The notes under the pieces were generated by a model. That model did not search any database. It was not told the origin of the DNA and saw only the letters and a program-made list of their open reading frames with translations. From positions 113,301 to 177,300 of the forward strand of contig VTPC01000924.1 of the NCBI GenBank assembly GCA_011009095.1: a stretch of 64,000 nt of DNA. The letters are read 5' to 3'. The stretch comes from Ignelater luminosus (Eukaryota; Arthropoda; Insecta; Coleoptera; Elateridae). The translations under genes were made by a program, and so were the position numbers. Below, one piece after another: positions 25,942 through 38,338 of the stretch; position 1 is the first letter of the stretch; every line of letters begins with the position of its first letter.

Positions 25942-27529
25942 GTTTCAACCCTCTGGAAATGGGGAAAAGTTTGTGTATTGTTTGAAAAGTTAATTACCTT
26001 AACGATCGCGTGTGTTTTGTTTGTTACAATTGTTTGGGATACGTTTAAGGGTGCATTTACAAGTATGACTCAGTACGGAACACCTGTTCCCCCCAGGGAT
26101 TGCAACCCAGGTTTGTTATTATTCCTAAATTAATTTGTTTTCAGAGAAATACTGCAGAACATTAATGATGCCAAAACTATTTTTGAACCTTATTTTGGAA
26201 AACAAAAAATTTTGGAAAATTATAAAGAATTCATTTTTGTGTTTTTTCGCGTTTTTTTTACATTTTTTGAAGGATGTAATTCGAGTTAACTATTAATAAT
26301 AAATTGAACTGGATTTTAAAACGTTATTTCTCGCAAATTAAACTTCTAAATCATTTTAATTTCTTCTTTAGTATCTCTAGACATTGTCAAAATTAAGTAT
26401 TTATAAAGAAATTTCAAAATTTTTATTTTTGTTGGAAATTAAATTTCAAGGCAAAAAAGATTATATTAAATATCAGCACGTGTTCGTTGACCCTGACACT
26501 GAACTTTTGTAAATAAGGCTTGGAAATTAGCTGTAGCGACATCTATGGCTCACTGAAGCAACATCAGACTTCACCAACTATGGTTTACGTTTTGTGCGCT
26601 AGAGGTCGGGACCAGTCTCTGTTTTAAATCAATCGTTCATTCATTCATACCTGCATCACTTTGTAATATTACATCATTATTACTTCATAAGAAAAGATAA
26701 TTTAAGATCCAACATATTTAGTCAATACAAGTTTTACTCATTTTTCTCAGAAAACATGAGGAAGAAGGAAGTAAACTTTTAAAAGCGAAACTTCGCCAAA
26801 TTGACTTTCAAATCAAAAAATGGCTAAACTTTTTTTTTGGGAGGCCATTGTAGTTTTTGAATTTTCTAGATTTATGCATATACCAAGGAGAATTGGAACG
26901 TAAGAGGAGAATGACAAATAAACGGGTCGCGAGAGGTCTCTAACCGCGAATCGGGTCAAAACTCGCGAGCTTAATGTGAGTAACCTCGTTTGTGCACTTC
27001 TTTCAAACAAGTGTACTGTATCGTATCGTTTAGAGATACAATATGCACACATAATAGAGTAATACTCTTATCGTATAACGAAACGGCGAAAGTGTTGGGA
27101 TAAATCTAAATTTAATTAATAATTATAATGTAGTTATGTAGTAACAAACGAGCAACGTATGCATAAGTAATTGATTGGGCAATTCGTGTCAAAAAATCTG
27201 TAGCGACCAGTTAGTGGAAATATTGCAAAAATAAATGTGTGTGTACGTGTATTAGTTTAGAATGCATATTTAAAATTGCAAAACATTGTCGTAATTGCGC
27301 CAATTGCTCGTTTCACCCAAAGATATATAATTAACACAAATATTATGAACAATTTTTTTCCTTCCTTTTTGCAATTACACTTTTACTGGCATTTGATTTC
27401 AATTGCAAAACCGTTCGCACGCTACTATATTTATTTCTATGTTAAATTATAGCCGTTGTTAAAGTAAATGTAAATTTAATTTGCCATAAACTAAGGCATT
27501 TTTGCCATTTGCCTTCATTTTGATTTACT

Positions 27530-27990
27530 TTACATGGGCAGGTCGTTGAAAGGCTTAAGAGGTCGATCAACTGTGTAGGATTGCAGGCAATAATCAACCC
27601 GTCCTTTTTCGGATACCAACAAACGCACCATTTGATAGAACGAGAGGTCAGTAATAAGAATGTTGCAAGGCTAGACGACCTTGCCTTCACTATGGGCTTG
27701 GACCCTCTGGGGTCTATAATATGTTTGTTCTTCATTTTTTCATTGCATCCAGACATAGCTAAAAATAATCCTATCGCTTACACTTCTATTCGTCACCATC
27801 TTGTTTTGTTTATTTTTTTATTTCCATTTCGAACGAATCCCGTGAAATAATTAAACACAAGTGGAGATAATTAGCGAAAGGGAGCGAGTTTGCAGGTGAG
27901 TGACCCGCAAGGAGGGCACTGGCACTACTACCGCGGTCGGTTTCTGCTGCCACGCGCACATTACGCAAGTACGGTCCTGTCATTTGCATA
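27530..27990. promoter_or_regulatory. island with repeated AGGTCGT words and a donor-like site
   Basis: The island contains CAGGTCGTTGA near 27539, AGGTCGATC near 27560 and ACGACCTTG (the reverse orientation) near 27675. A CAG|GTGAGT word at about 27895 sits at the start of a very GC-rich patch. A related GGGCAGGTCGTAGAC follows at 28060. It could be an enhancer or an undetected alternative promoter with a 5' UTR exon. Confidence 0.35.
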
Positions 27991-29561
27991 CGCATACTAC
28001 TCTATTTACTATGTATTTATTTGTGGTCATTGCACCCATCTTTGCTTAACACTTAATGGGCAGGTCGTAGACTCCTACAGTAATGTTCTTAGAAAAACAA
28101 AAATGAAAAAAAATCGTTTTATCATAACCGTTGGAGATAGAAGAGGAGGATGAAAGAGGAATATAAAAAAAAGAGTTTATATGGTGTTGTTGGCCTGAAA
28201 TTTTGTCTTCATACATTATCCAAAAGAATTCTTGATGATGCCAACGCACTAAGCACACACACATATGCAGGATAGTAATCGATATAATCATAGGTTAATG
28301 ACACAATCTAATTTTGTTATGGAACTCCATTACCTCGTCAATGTACGCTTTTGGGAATTCAAGGTCCGACTATTAATTATTATCATGGCATATAATAATA
28401 AATCATAAAATTTATGAAGAAGTTTCTTTTCTGGAAAATGATATTAATGTGAATTTTATTGGCTTGTTGCTGTCCAGCCCTTTTAGTATAAGCTGCGTGT
28501 AAGTTATCTTTTTTTAGTCTTTCTGTAAAATCAATGATAGGCGGTTGGTTTGGTGGTGGAATAAAAAGAGTGGGTGCTTTCATGCTTGGTGTAGATATTT
28601 TTGGGTTTGTCCAATAATGTTTTATATTCTTCCAATTGATTTTAAGCTTACACTATGAGGACTCGAAACGATGTATTTGTATAAAATACGGCGGTCTGGC
28701 GTTGAAATATAATCACAAGATTAGTATGTACTGGTCTTCTTTGCACTATTTATTGTGATTAATAACAGATATAATGAAATTGACTGAGTTATTAAAATAA
28801 GGTGATGATTAAGGTTGGATCTTTTTTTTAGTTTGTTAATGTATCGAATCTTGAATTGTTGTTTTTAAATTTCCTAAAATGACCCATTTTCCTTCAACTA
28901 ATTGATCGATATAAACATGATCTTATAATTATCTTTATTTATTGATTAATGCTAAAACAATGTGCCTACCTATAAGTTGCTCCATAAATAACATTTTCTA
29001 AAATATCAACTTTTGTTGAAAAAAAGTGAGAGGATGGTACAATAACACAACTGGAACCTTTGTGTGATATTGAGAGAAAACACAAGAAAATATATGGAGG
29101 TGGCGGAATGTATTGTTGTAAACATAAAACCCATTATTTATATAGGTTATCGGACTGATGCAAAAATAAAAAAAGGTCATCACCATGGGCTTTAGTTATT
29201 TATGCCTACTAGATATTTTTAGAATTGTATTTTTTGTCTTCCTACCTTTTTTTATATAAAAATAATTTCAGTACTCCTTTTGATAATAAACCAATTCAAA
29301 ATCACTTGTAGCTCGGAGTTTTCATTTTATTTTTGCTTTCAATGATATAAATTTTTCATAATAGCGTCAAAAAATAATAATTTTAATTATGTAGAAGGTA
29401 ATTTAAGTGCTTTCATAATTAATTTACTTTCGATAACATTTTTATCGGCAAAGGAGGCCACCAAAACCAGTGAGCCAAAAAGATAAATCCACAAACCCAC
29501 AAAAACTGTATATGTGTGTGTAGGTATGTATCAGAGTACGGTAGCACTTAATCCATGCAGT

Positions 29562-29586
29562 AGGTCGTAGACCTTTCAGGTCAAAA
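29562..29586. promoter_or_regulatory. palindromic half-site cluster
   Basis: AGGTC-GTA-GACCT (29562-29574) is a perfect 13-bp inverted repeat. It is followed four bases later by AGGTCA, giving three nuclear-receptor-like half-sites in 25 bp. Confidence 0.4.
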
Positions 29587-32500
29587 ATTCACCTACGTTA
29601 AATATTTCATATTATAAATGGATTTTTATTTTATTAAGTTAGTTTGATAATTTTTTCTTCTCCTTGCACCTACAGAACATCTACTGTTAATTCTTTTAAT
29701 CTAATTCCATATCCATAAATCGGTGATTGGGAAGAAAATCATGGGAGGAATGATCTCTTCAGTGCAGCCCAACGGGTTCATCGCTCGCGAGGTCGTTGGT
29801 TGCATCGACACGCGAATGCGAACAATGGCAGCGATTGCAGATCGCGCCAGATTGCCACTGAGGTAAAAGTAACGGTGCCCGAGTTCGATGTTCTCTGGAA
29901 AGTAACGCAAAGCGCATGCCTGCTGTGATAATATGTTCCTATCAAGTGCATTTACCCCATCGAGATGTAATATTAACATTACAACCATTTAATGCGGAAG
30001 AAATTAGAAAAAGACTACTGTAAGAATTTCATTAAAAAAATCCTTCAAATAGTAGTGACAAATCAAAATCAACTTATTACCTTAGGGTTTTACGGTTATT
30101 TTAAAACATTTTAAAACTACCCGACAAATAAAGAAATTTTCTGTTGGGACTCTATAGAATTTGTCTAAAAACCACACGAATCCTTCATGCTCAATAAACA
30201 TGACAAGCAAGCTACACATACCCAATAAACTCGACAAATACATTTTGTCTAGGTCAGTGATGATAAATCACAAGCTTTTACTTGGAAATCTTTAAAGTTT
30301 TATGGGGTTTGTTAGTTATTCCATCGTTGAAATCTCCAGCATAATTTCTTGATTTTTAAATATTTTTCATTCCTAATACCATGTAGGTCAATAATCTAGT
30401 TTAATATGACTCAACTTGTCTTAAATAAATAAATCAATAAGATTCAAACATTTAAATGCAAAGTATTTATGCAGGGTCGTATCATATAATTTAATAATAT
30501 TCTTTTTGTTATTTATTTTTAATTAATACCATTTAAAGAAAAAGAAACCTAAAATATTTTATAGTTACCATTTGTATACGTCCACAGAAGGTCGTAACTA
30601 ATAATGATCAATTAAGTCGTTAAAGAGTTTTTGACCAGGCAATATATCTCTTTTACCCAGAAGCTGCCCGTGTTTAAAAGGAATCTTAAAACTGCCCAAA
30701 ACTAACATCAACTCGTCTCTATGGCGTTACGGTAATTATGGGTCTTTGATCTTTCTAGTGTTAATTCTGTTGTTGTCGAACTTTTCTTTACACAAATTGT
30801 CGTAGCAAGTGTATGGGTAGTAAATCAAACTAAATATTGTAGCGAGTGTCATTACCCTCGACACTGATGCATGCTGTGAAGTTGGTTGCTGATCCTCCCA
30901 CGGCGTTATGCAATGTCTTCACGGCCGAACGGCTCTCGTGAGGGTTCCTCAACCTAAGTGCAACAACGTGCGGTCCCGTAATATTCTTAGAATGAACTGC
31001 ACTTATAGTCAAAGGCCGCAGGCTATGTGTAAACATTACTCGGATTCTGTAATTCGAGTTCGGACCATTTTTGGTTATGTGGAATGTTGGAAGAAAGATT
31101 TATCTTATGTTAGTTATACATAAATAGCTTTCTTATAACAATTTCATTTAAAAAGGTCGATATTTCAATAATAATTAATTCCTGTATGCACTGATTATTT
31201 TAATGCGCCAATTAAGTTGTTTTTGTTTTTTTGTTCAGAATTAAGGATATGATATTTCACTGATTCTCTTCAAAACAAACAGACATTATGTTTAACAGAC
31301 TGGAAAACTTTTTAATGAACGATAAAGTCGAGGATATTTTAAAATCTCTGTAGCACAGAAAATCTCGAGAAAAATCCTTCGTAGTTTTATATGGTACCAG
31401 GAGTTTTTGCTGTTTTGAAGGTTAAATTTCATGAGTTCCAAGTAAGAACTTTATTGTTAACAATAGCAATTACCTACTGTCCCACCTTGAAATCATTTCA
31501 AACCATATCCAAACTCCGGCATATAGATTTGGCCACACAACTCACTTGTAAATGTCAAATATAATCTAGTGTGACCAACAACACCAGGGAGTCATGGTAA
31601 ATTCCAAACGTTTCGTGTCAGTAACCTGTTGGAAAAAATCTTTCGAATATTGTACGTTTTTAACCTAATACAAAACATTAAGTAATTAGGTATAGTTAAG
31701 TTCGTTGCCCCTTTATGTTTATGTGTGCGTGTTTAAGTGTGTGTGTGTGTCAATAACTCATTAGCATTGATAGAATAGTTCATGAGTTTGTCGTTCTTTA
31801 TTCTAAGAACTTTTGGATGAATAAGCTGTAGTTTATTTTACACATTTCTCCTACGTAGTAAACGCACTTAGTATGGATAGGAGCCGTTAGAAATGTGTAC
31901 GCATGTATTGTGTATGCATTACTACTACGTCATCACAGTCACTAACCTTCACCGGAAACGAAAAGATCACGAAAAATTACGACATTGCGTTTTTCTTGCA
32001 CTTTATTTTAAAATTGGCACGACTGTGCCAACTTAACTCTGTATATTACATTGTTTCAACACAAAAATTGTATTATAATTACCCACCCATTTTTATTGCA
32101 AATGTCAATTGTCAGCAAAAATAAACACAAAAAAGTTTAAATTTCGTTTTTTCTGCAATAATTATAAAATTTATTTCTTGTGATATAATGTAGTATCTAA
32201 GCAGTAGAACGCGACAAGTGGAGCAAGGTTTAAATGTCTTTAGCCTCTTAGTGCCTATGTATCAACAGTTTCCACTTTATCTATCATTGATTGATATAAT
32301 TAGATTACTACATCATGGTGTATTAAATATTATCTGAAGAAATTTGTTGGGGAACCTAAAGAATTGTCTATTAAGATTGCCGGAACGTGCGACCAGTGTA
32401 GTTGATTTGATAATGTGTCTATCGCGTAAGTATGGCAGATAGAGGATCGATTCTAACACACTACTGGAATAAGACATATATCGGAAAAATGTTATGTAAG

Positions 32501-33541
32501 AATAAGGTGATTTGTACATAGTCTTAGATTTTGGTTTAGCAAAAGAATTTATGTGGTACTGAAGTTTCTTTTTCCAGAGCTTTACTGATCGTTTCAATCA
32601 CCCTGTGCCGAACGATGGCCAGAAATTAATTTCCGATCTTCTGTGGTAATCTTACTAATCTTTTGAATTTTTCTTGATTTAAACAACATTATACCTGATG
32701 TTAATTAGGAAGTGCGTTAGGAATTTCTAGAAACTCCTTACAACACTTTTTTGATTGGTCTCTTGCAATATCAACTGAGTAAATGAAGAGAATTTGCAAG
32801 TTTTGAGATTTGTTGAACTTTTTGCAACAGTATTAAGTATTACGCATTAACATATTTTGATCAAAAGTTTGTCGCCATTATAGAAGTTTGCAGTAACGGG
32901 CCATTAGCTCTTTTGGTGCCCTATTTAAAGTCAAAAACTTCTGAGAGCAATTAATTTCTATCTGAGGAATCTGAATAAAGACTGATAATTCGCCATAATG
33001 CAATATTTCAACTTTCAATATCTTCAAAATCTTCTTAGGCCACCTCCTTGACGTTGTTTTCACTATTCCGATGTTTGCTCGTTTCTCATTTCACTTCCAA
33101 ACAACTCTCCGTGCTTTACCTTACTTTAAAGCTGATGATCGAAATCCTTTATGTTTATAGATTATTCCGTACCAGAAATTAAAAAAATTTATAGTATATG
33201 TCTAGGTTTATCATTGAAGCGCTACGACAACATTCCTTTGCACGAACGTTCTGCAAATCAAAATAAGGTATTGAAACTGAACATCTAGCGATTCCAAACA
33301 CTGGTTTTCCGCAAGAACCCTGAATTCTAACCAATCTTTGACTTTTCTGCGTTATGGGTTTACAGATTACAATTTTCCCAACTTGCAGAAGGTTTAATAT
33401 TTCTAATTGGCGATTAATGATAAACTACCTAATACTGGACCAATTCAAGCTTTTGACACGATCAGGAATACAGATAATGCCCATGGCCGAAACGAAACTT
33501 TCTTGAATTTTCTAGGCAATTAGTAATTGGAAATTGTTTTG

Positions 33542-33555
33542 AGGTCATTGCACTT
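33542..33555. promoter_or_regulatory. hsp27-like ecdysone response element
   Basis: AGGTCA-T-TGCACTT combines a perfect left half-site with a right half (TGCACT) identical to that in the classical Drosophila hsp27 element (GGTTCA-A-TGCACTT), with the required one-base spacing. It lies 4.3 kb upstream of the E75A start. Use by EcR/USP is inferred. Confidence 0.5.
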
Positions 33556-33905
33556 CTTTGCGATACATCAATGAATTTATTAAATCCGTACAAAAACATT
33601 TGAGTTTAGATAGACCAGAATTTCCATTTGTTGCCCTTAGCTTGGTGATAATCGTGTCCTAACTATGCTTCATAAATTGTTCTACATTTCTCTCATTCTT
33701 TCTCTTGAAGTGTATTCTGGTATGAAATTTTAGAATTAGAGTGTGTGCCTTTTGTTTTGTCCAAAAATCTAAAGTAAACAACATGGAGTGCTGTTCTTAG
33801 TGTAGAGAATGTTACTCTTGATTTTGGGCCATTCTTATCAATTCAATTCGGGCATGGTTCTACCACATGATACCTTCAACCGATGAAGAATTTGCTTCGA
33901 GAACA

Positions 33906-33915
33906 ATGACGTCAT
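33906..33915. promoter_or_regulatory. full CRE/ATF palindrome
   Basis: ATGACGTCAT is a perfect 10-bp palindrome containing TGACGTCA, the second such site in the intron. Confidence 0.35.
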
Positions 33916-35579
33916 GGGAGGGCATGCTACCCATCTTCTGTCTACTCAAGAATTTGTCATTGAAAATCTAAAAATAGTGTGACTGCCTTCTCTATTTTTA
34001 CACAAGTGTTCTCATTGTGATTTGCACGGTAGGGAAGAGGCAACAAAATAGTATTTCCCTGTATTAGTATTATATTGCTGATATCATTGAGACGATTATG
34101 GGACTTTTTCTAGGAAACGTAGATAGATTAAAATGATTATTACTCTTTGCACCCTAAATTTCAAAACTGTCCCAAAATTATCCTATTTCATTTAATAAAA
34201 ACATTAGAATGATCAACAGCAATGGGCCAACAATAACCGCTGCCTAAGTTATGTTTTTGAATTGAACCCATTTAAATCTAGTGATTTGTAATGAAACAGT
34301 CAACACCACATAAAACAAAAACATTACGTCTTTAATGTTTTGCTTTTATTTTTAGAAGAACTAGAGATATAGTTTCAATACAAAAAATCATAATTTATAC
34401 GTATTAACTTCCCTTTTCTTTTTTTCTCTTTTCTCAGCTGAATTAACAGATGGTATCCTTTAGTAGCTTTTGTTAGCAGATGTTAATCTGTGGATTCAGA
34501 AGACGGAAATCAGTAAAAAACACCGTAAACATTTAAAAGTCCCTATTCGACAATTTCCTCAAGTAAAATTATTTTGGCAACAGGTCTGCTTTTATAAAAA
34601 TACCTGTTTCGATGCTAGGGTGTGCAGCCGGCGCGTGCAGCTTGCTGATTGCACCCCTCTTGAATTTTAACCACATATAATTTTCTAGGTGCAAAATGAA
34701 GGGAAGAAAAAACCCGCATAACAGTACATCCTTTGTGATATAGAGTCCAGATTTTGGCTCGTGGATGATTTTTTGTCTGGGCGGTCGCAGCTTTTGGTTT
34801 CGTATAACGGTCTCTATTGTATATCACGTGTCGTTTGTTTCTTCCTACTTTTTGATAATTTCATTTATTGTATGGTATATAACGGTGTGTCCACCGGAAG
34901 TACATACAATGTACCAAGCGTACGTGCAGACAAAATCACTCATCGAACGTAATTTGAACCGCGATTGTGTTCGATTTACTATTATTAAAGCGCTCATCGT
35001 GAGTGTTGATGTTATTATGATCAACAATGCTTTGTTGTAAGACGTTCGATATTAATTATTATTATTATAATTAATTATTATTGAAGCCGATTAATTATCG
35101 ACATTACTTTATTATTTCACATTTAAGAACATGCAATTTTTGCGTTCTTAGGTATAACAGAAAAAAAAATGCAAATTTCTCCAATTCTAGGAATATTTGG
35201 GTCTTTCGAGTGTTCTATTTTATTTGTGCAATATTATGTATTTTAGATCCTGGTAGTCATAAAAAGATAACAGAGTTTATTACGGTTTGGACCTTTTTAC
35301 CATCCAGGCAAAAATGTTATTTTTGTAATGTTAGCTAACTGACATGACAGGTAACGGCACACAAAATGCTAGTAAATAATATCATAAAGTTCTTTTATGT
35401 TCACTTAAGATTTATGCTGGTCATAATAATAACGTTAGCAGCTTATTGGAAATCATATACGATCACTGTCGGCTAGAATCCAAACTATTTACAAGTGAAG
35501 TCAAATAAAATTTTAAAAGGAAAAGAAACAGGGTTGATGTTTACCCTAGGCCCACCATCGAAAAAAAACCATACTTGGT

Positions 35580-35960
35580 TGTGAGGACACATGTAGGCGC
35601 TTCGTCGAGTTCAATGTCAGTCAGTCGCATCTTTTTTCCTGGGTCGCCGACTGACCGTGGCCGCAGCTTCTTTATAGAGCAAGAGATGCAGTAAAAACTC
35701 TTGTTGCTGACGAGCGAAATTTTCCGGTATCAGCCGAGCATGAGGATGAACTCACTTTTCGCTTAAGTTTCTGTACCACTGGGGTAAGTGACTCTCCGTG
35801 ACCTCGGAATATGGCGAATGTTCTCGAAAAACGCCGATTGCGATTTGCTAGGTCAGTGGCCCGAAGCAACCTCTCAAAAAAGACACTGCCGTAAAGAATG
35901 TTGCTTAGATTGGCTTTTATTTTTATTCCACAAAGAGAGCGAGTTACCGGGACAGGAAAT
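35580..35960. promoter_or_regulatory. E75A upstream island with IR1-like sites
   Basis: The GC-elevated block 2 kb upstream of the E75A start contains AGTTCA-A-TGTCAG at about 35608 (left half like hsp27), GGGTCGCCGACTGAC at 35641 (shared with 23541), and AGGTCA-G-TGGCCC at 35850-35862 (IR1 spacing, right half imperfect). TGACC words occur at 35652 and near 35809. This fits an ecdysone-responsive proximal enhancer of E75A; inferred. Confidence 0.4.
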
Positions 35961-37179
35961 GACTGTTAATGCTAGCAAAATAAATAACAAAACACTAACG
36001 CTAACCTTGCGCTTATTATGCTTCTAACATTCCCTCAAATTTGTCTTATATAAATTTGTAAAATCTGTTTTTATTTACTAATACAATTTTAACTTTTAAA
36101 GTTAACTGTAAGTCACACAACACAGTAAAAATCTTTTCTGTAACTGTACCCAATATCTCAGCAAAAATTATTTTATGGTGCCCTTGCAGAAACCGAACAA
36201 TAAAAATATTTCGTAATGGCCTTCCCGTTTATTTCGCAACAGTTTTCTTCTCTGTGTCGCATTTATAACAGGCTTCGACCATAAAAATATTAATTTTACG
36301 ACAGTGAAAGTTTCGGGGTCATCATTGATGCCTCCAATTCTAACAGTGGAGCCGCTCTAAAAGTTAAACTCGAAAGGTTTTTTGGAAGGGTTGCAAATAG
36401 AAAATTCGTTTTGGGCAATAAAACAATAACAAAACGGATAATAATAAACCCGACAGTTTGACCATGACAAACAAAGTATCGGGGAAGGGGTCACTAAACT
36501 ACTTTTCAGGGTACAACGGACATTTTATAGCTGCTGCTCGAATAATTTTGGCCATAGCCTTGAGTTTAATAATGACCAAATGATATCATCTACTTCCAAG
36601 GTTTTAACTGACAGCAACAACCTCATATGTGTTCAAGAGACGAACAAGTTCTAATGACAAACGAAAAAAGATATGAATTTTAGGTTATAAATACTAGGAT
36701 GATTAAAAAAAAAGTCTGATCTTGGAAAGAACAAAAATAAAGTTTTTAGAATTTATTATTAAATGGAAAATTAGTCGTTCAAGATACATTAAACGAATTG
36801 ATTTATTTAAAGATATCCAAAGTTCGATTTTATTTTATTTTTTTCCGATACAGAAAATTGTTATTACGTAAAAGATAATTTCAGTTTTCAACCTTGTGGG
36901 TGTATAAGGCATGTTTATTTTTGTAACGAGTAAAAACAGTATTTTCGTAAAGAGCGCATTTTCTAAATAATTGCGCAATAATGGTGTGTTACAATTAATT
37001 ATGTTCGACTATAATACGTAGGAGTGACTGGAGGTGTCATATACCTCTAGGCTGTTTATATATTTTCGTGGAATTAGCAAGAATAGCTTTAACTATAATA
37101 ACATGAGGGTCTTGAACTCGATTCGTGTCATTTGGTGTCAACATGATAGAGCAAAAATATAGAATCGTAGCACAATAAA

Positions 37180-37888
37180 AGCTGGTTGACATCACATTTT
37201 TCTATGATAATATCGTGGGTCGCCTCAATTGCAGCACGATGGCCCAGCCGAATTCAAGTGAAAGGGATTTATCTCATTTTCGATGAGCCGCGAGAGAGTG
37301 AGTGCGCAATCATTGCGGCCTTGGCCGCAACGTTGCACGCTTGTCTGGGTAATTCAGTCAAGGTTCGCGGCCGTTGAACTTCCTTCCTCGACCGTGGAAT
37401 CCCCCTCTACGAAGTGCACGAGGTGGGGCTTGGCGCTCGAACACCAATCGTCGAGTTGTATGGAAACTTGCTATTGGTTAAACTTCATATTGTTGTCAGT
37501 GACCTCCAACTTCAAAATACGATGAACCCGCAACTTCGCGGCTTTTGCTGCTAAAATGTGGTTCCCGACCCCCACCCTTACTTCTTGGTCGAGAATCGCG
37601 CGCTGCCCTTCAGGTAGTCTCGGGTCTTATTTACTATACTCTGAAGTCGCCGGGCCCAGTTGGTACCGGGACTTTCACTCTCGCCAGTTCCTTGGGAGCT
37701 GTTGGGATTGCAACAAGAAGTTGTCAGTGTCAGTGAAAGGTGCATGCACGTGTCGCGTTTAGTGATGCAACCTTCATGCTGTTATAATTAATCTTGAAAA
37801 ATGCTCTCTTATTAGTATAAACAAAACAGTATTTGGTTTCTGGATGTTTGTATTGTGATAGTGTCTTGTTATTGTTTGTATTTTCAAC
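37180..37888 (+). promoter_or_regulatory. E75A promoter and 5' UTR region
   Basis: A GC-rich, CpG-rich block extends to just before the E75A ATG. A doubled initiator-like word, TGTCAGTGTCAGTGAAAG, lies at about 37724-37741, with no TATA box 30 bp upstream, which suggests a TATA-less start. The overlapping open frames in this block lack convincing starts and are most likely not translated. Confidence 0.45.
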
Positions 37889-38003
37889 ATGATTCTCTCT
37901 CCGGATAGTAGTGTTCATAGTGTGGCTCAACTACCAGAATCAACCACACATTTTCCGGACATAACCATGACATCAGGACAGAAAGAGCCAGCCCTTAATT
38001 TAG
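37889..38003 (+). CDS. E75: E75A-specific first coding exon
   Basis: The ATG has CAAC before it, a good insect context. The exon encodes 38 residues starting MILSPDSSVHSVAQLPES and ending QKEPALNL, plus one base. The donor is G|GTATTA. Joining to 38250 gives [14 protein letters not shown]. This closely parallels the fly E75A, which begins MLMSADSS and reads [14 protein letters not shown] at the same junction. The product is the full receptor with both zinc fingers. Its A/B domain is far shorter than the fly version. The exon lies only 246 bp upstream of the first zinc-finger exon. Confidence 0.9.
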
Positions 38004-38249
38004 GTATTAATATTACTCGTGTTACATAAAACTAGAAAAGAAATTAAGCGTGCAATTGGAAAACGAGCATATGATGCGCTACTTTCTCCACAAGTTCTTA
38101 CATAACCGATGCAGTCGCGCAACAACGAAGGAGAAAGTCCGCGCCCTGCTTTCTTTTAAGTAATAGTTTAATAATAACGAAACGAAAAGAAAATTTTAAT
38201 TTAAATAAAGAAATAAAATAACATTCTTAATGAATTTCATTTGTTTCAG

Positions 38250-38338
38250 AATTCGATGGCACGACAGTATTATGTCGTGTATGTGGTGATAAAGCTTCTG
38301 GATTTCATTACGGTGTCCACTCTTGTGAAGGATGCAAG
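38250..38338 (+). CDS. E75: E75 first zinc-finger exon (A and distal isoforms)
   Basis: The acceptor is TTGTTTCAG|A. The exon encodes [18 protein letters not shown] and then [12 protein letters not shown], with all four zinc-binding cysteines of the first nuclear-receptor finger (CRVC...CEGC). It ends after the Lys of CEGCK with a strong AAG|GTAAGA donor, so the P-box helix (CEGCK|GFFRRS) is divided between exons, a position common in nuclear receptors. E75B and E75D transcripts skip this exon. The recognition helix needs the next exon to be complete. Confidence 0.97.

Larger units (their letters stand above)
25942..37888 (+). other. second half of the long E75 intron and the E75A upstream region
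   Basis: Mostly AT-rich without supportable genes. GC-elevated islands occur at about 26.47-26.62, 26.9-27.01, 27.53-27.99, 29.7-29.96, 30.83-31.06, 34.61-34.95, 35.58-35.96 and 37.18-37.76 kb. A strong donor-like CAG|GTGAGT at about 27895 could end an unrecognised 5' non-coding exon. Open frames of 60-105 codons over the islands exist on both strands and show no family signature. Confidence 0.55.

Noticed and set aside
37186-37762. Several plus-strand frames just upstream of E75A
   Set aside because: Considered as upstream coding sequence for E75A, but they are in conflicting frames, lack good starts, and E75A has a clear ATG at 37889.
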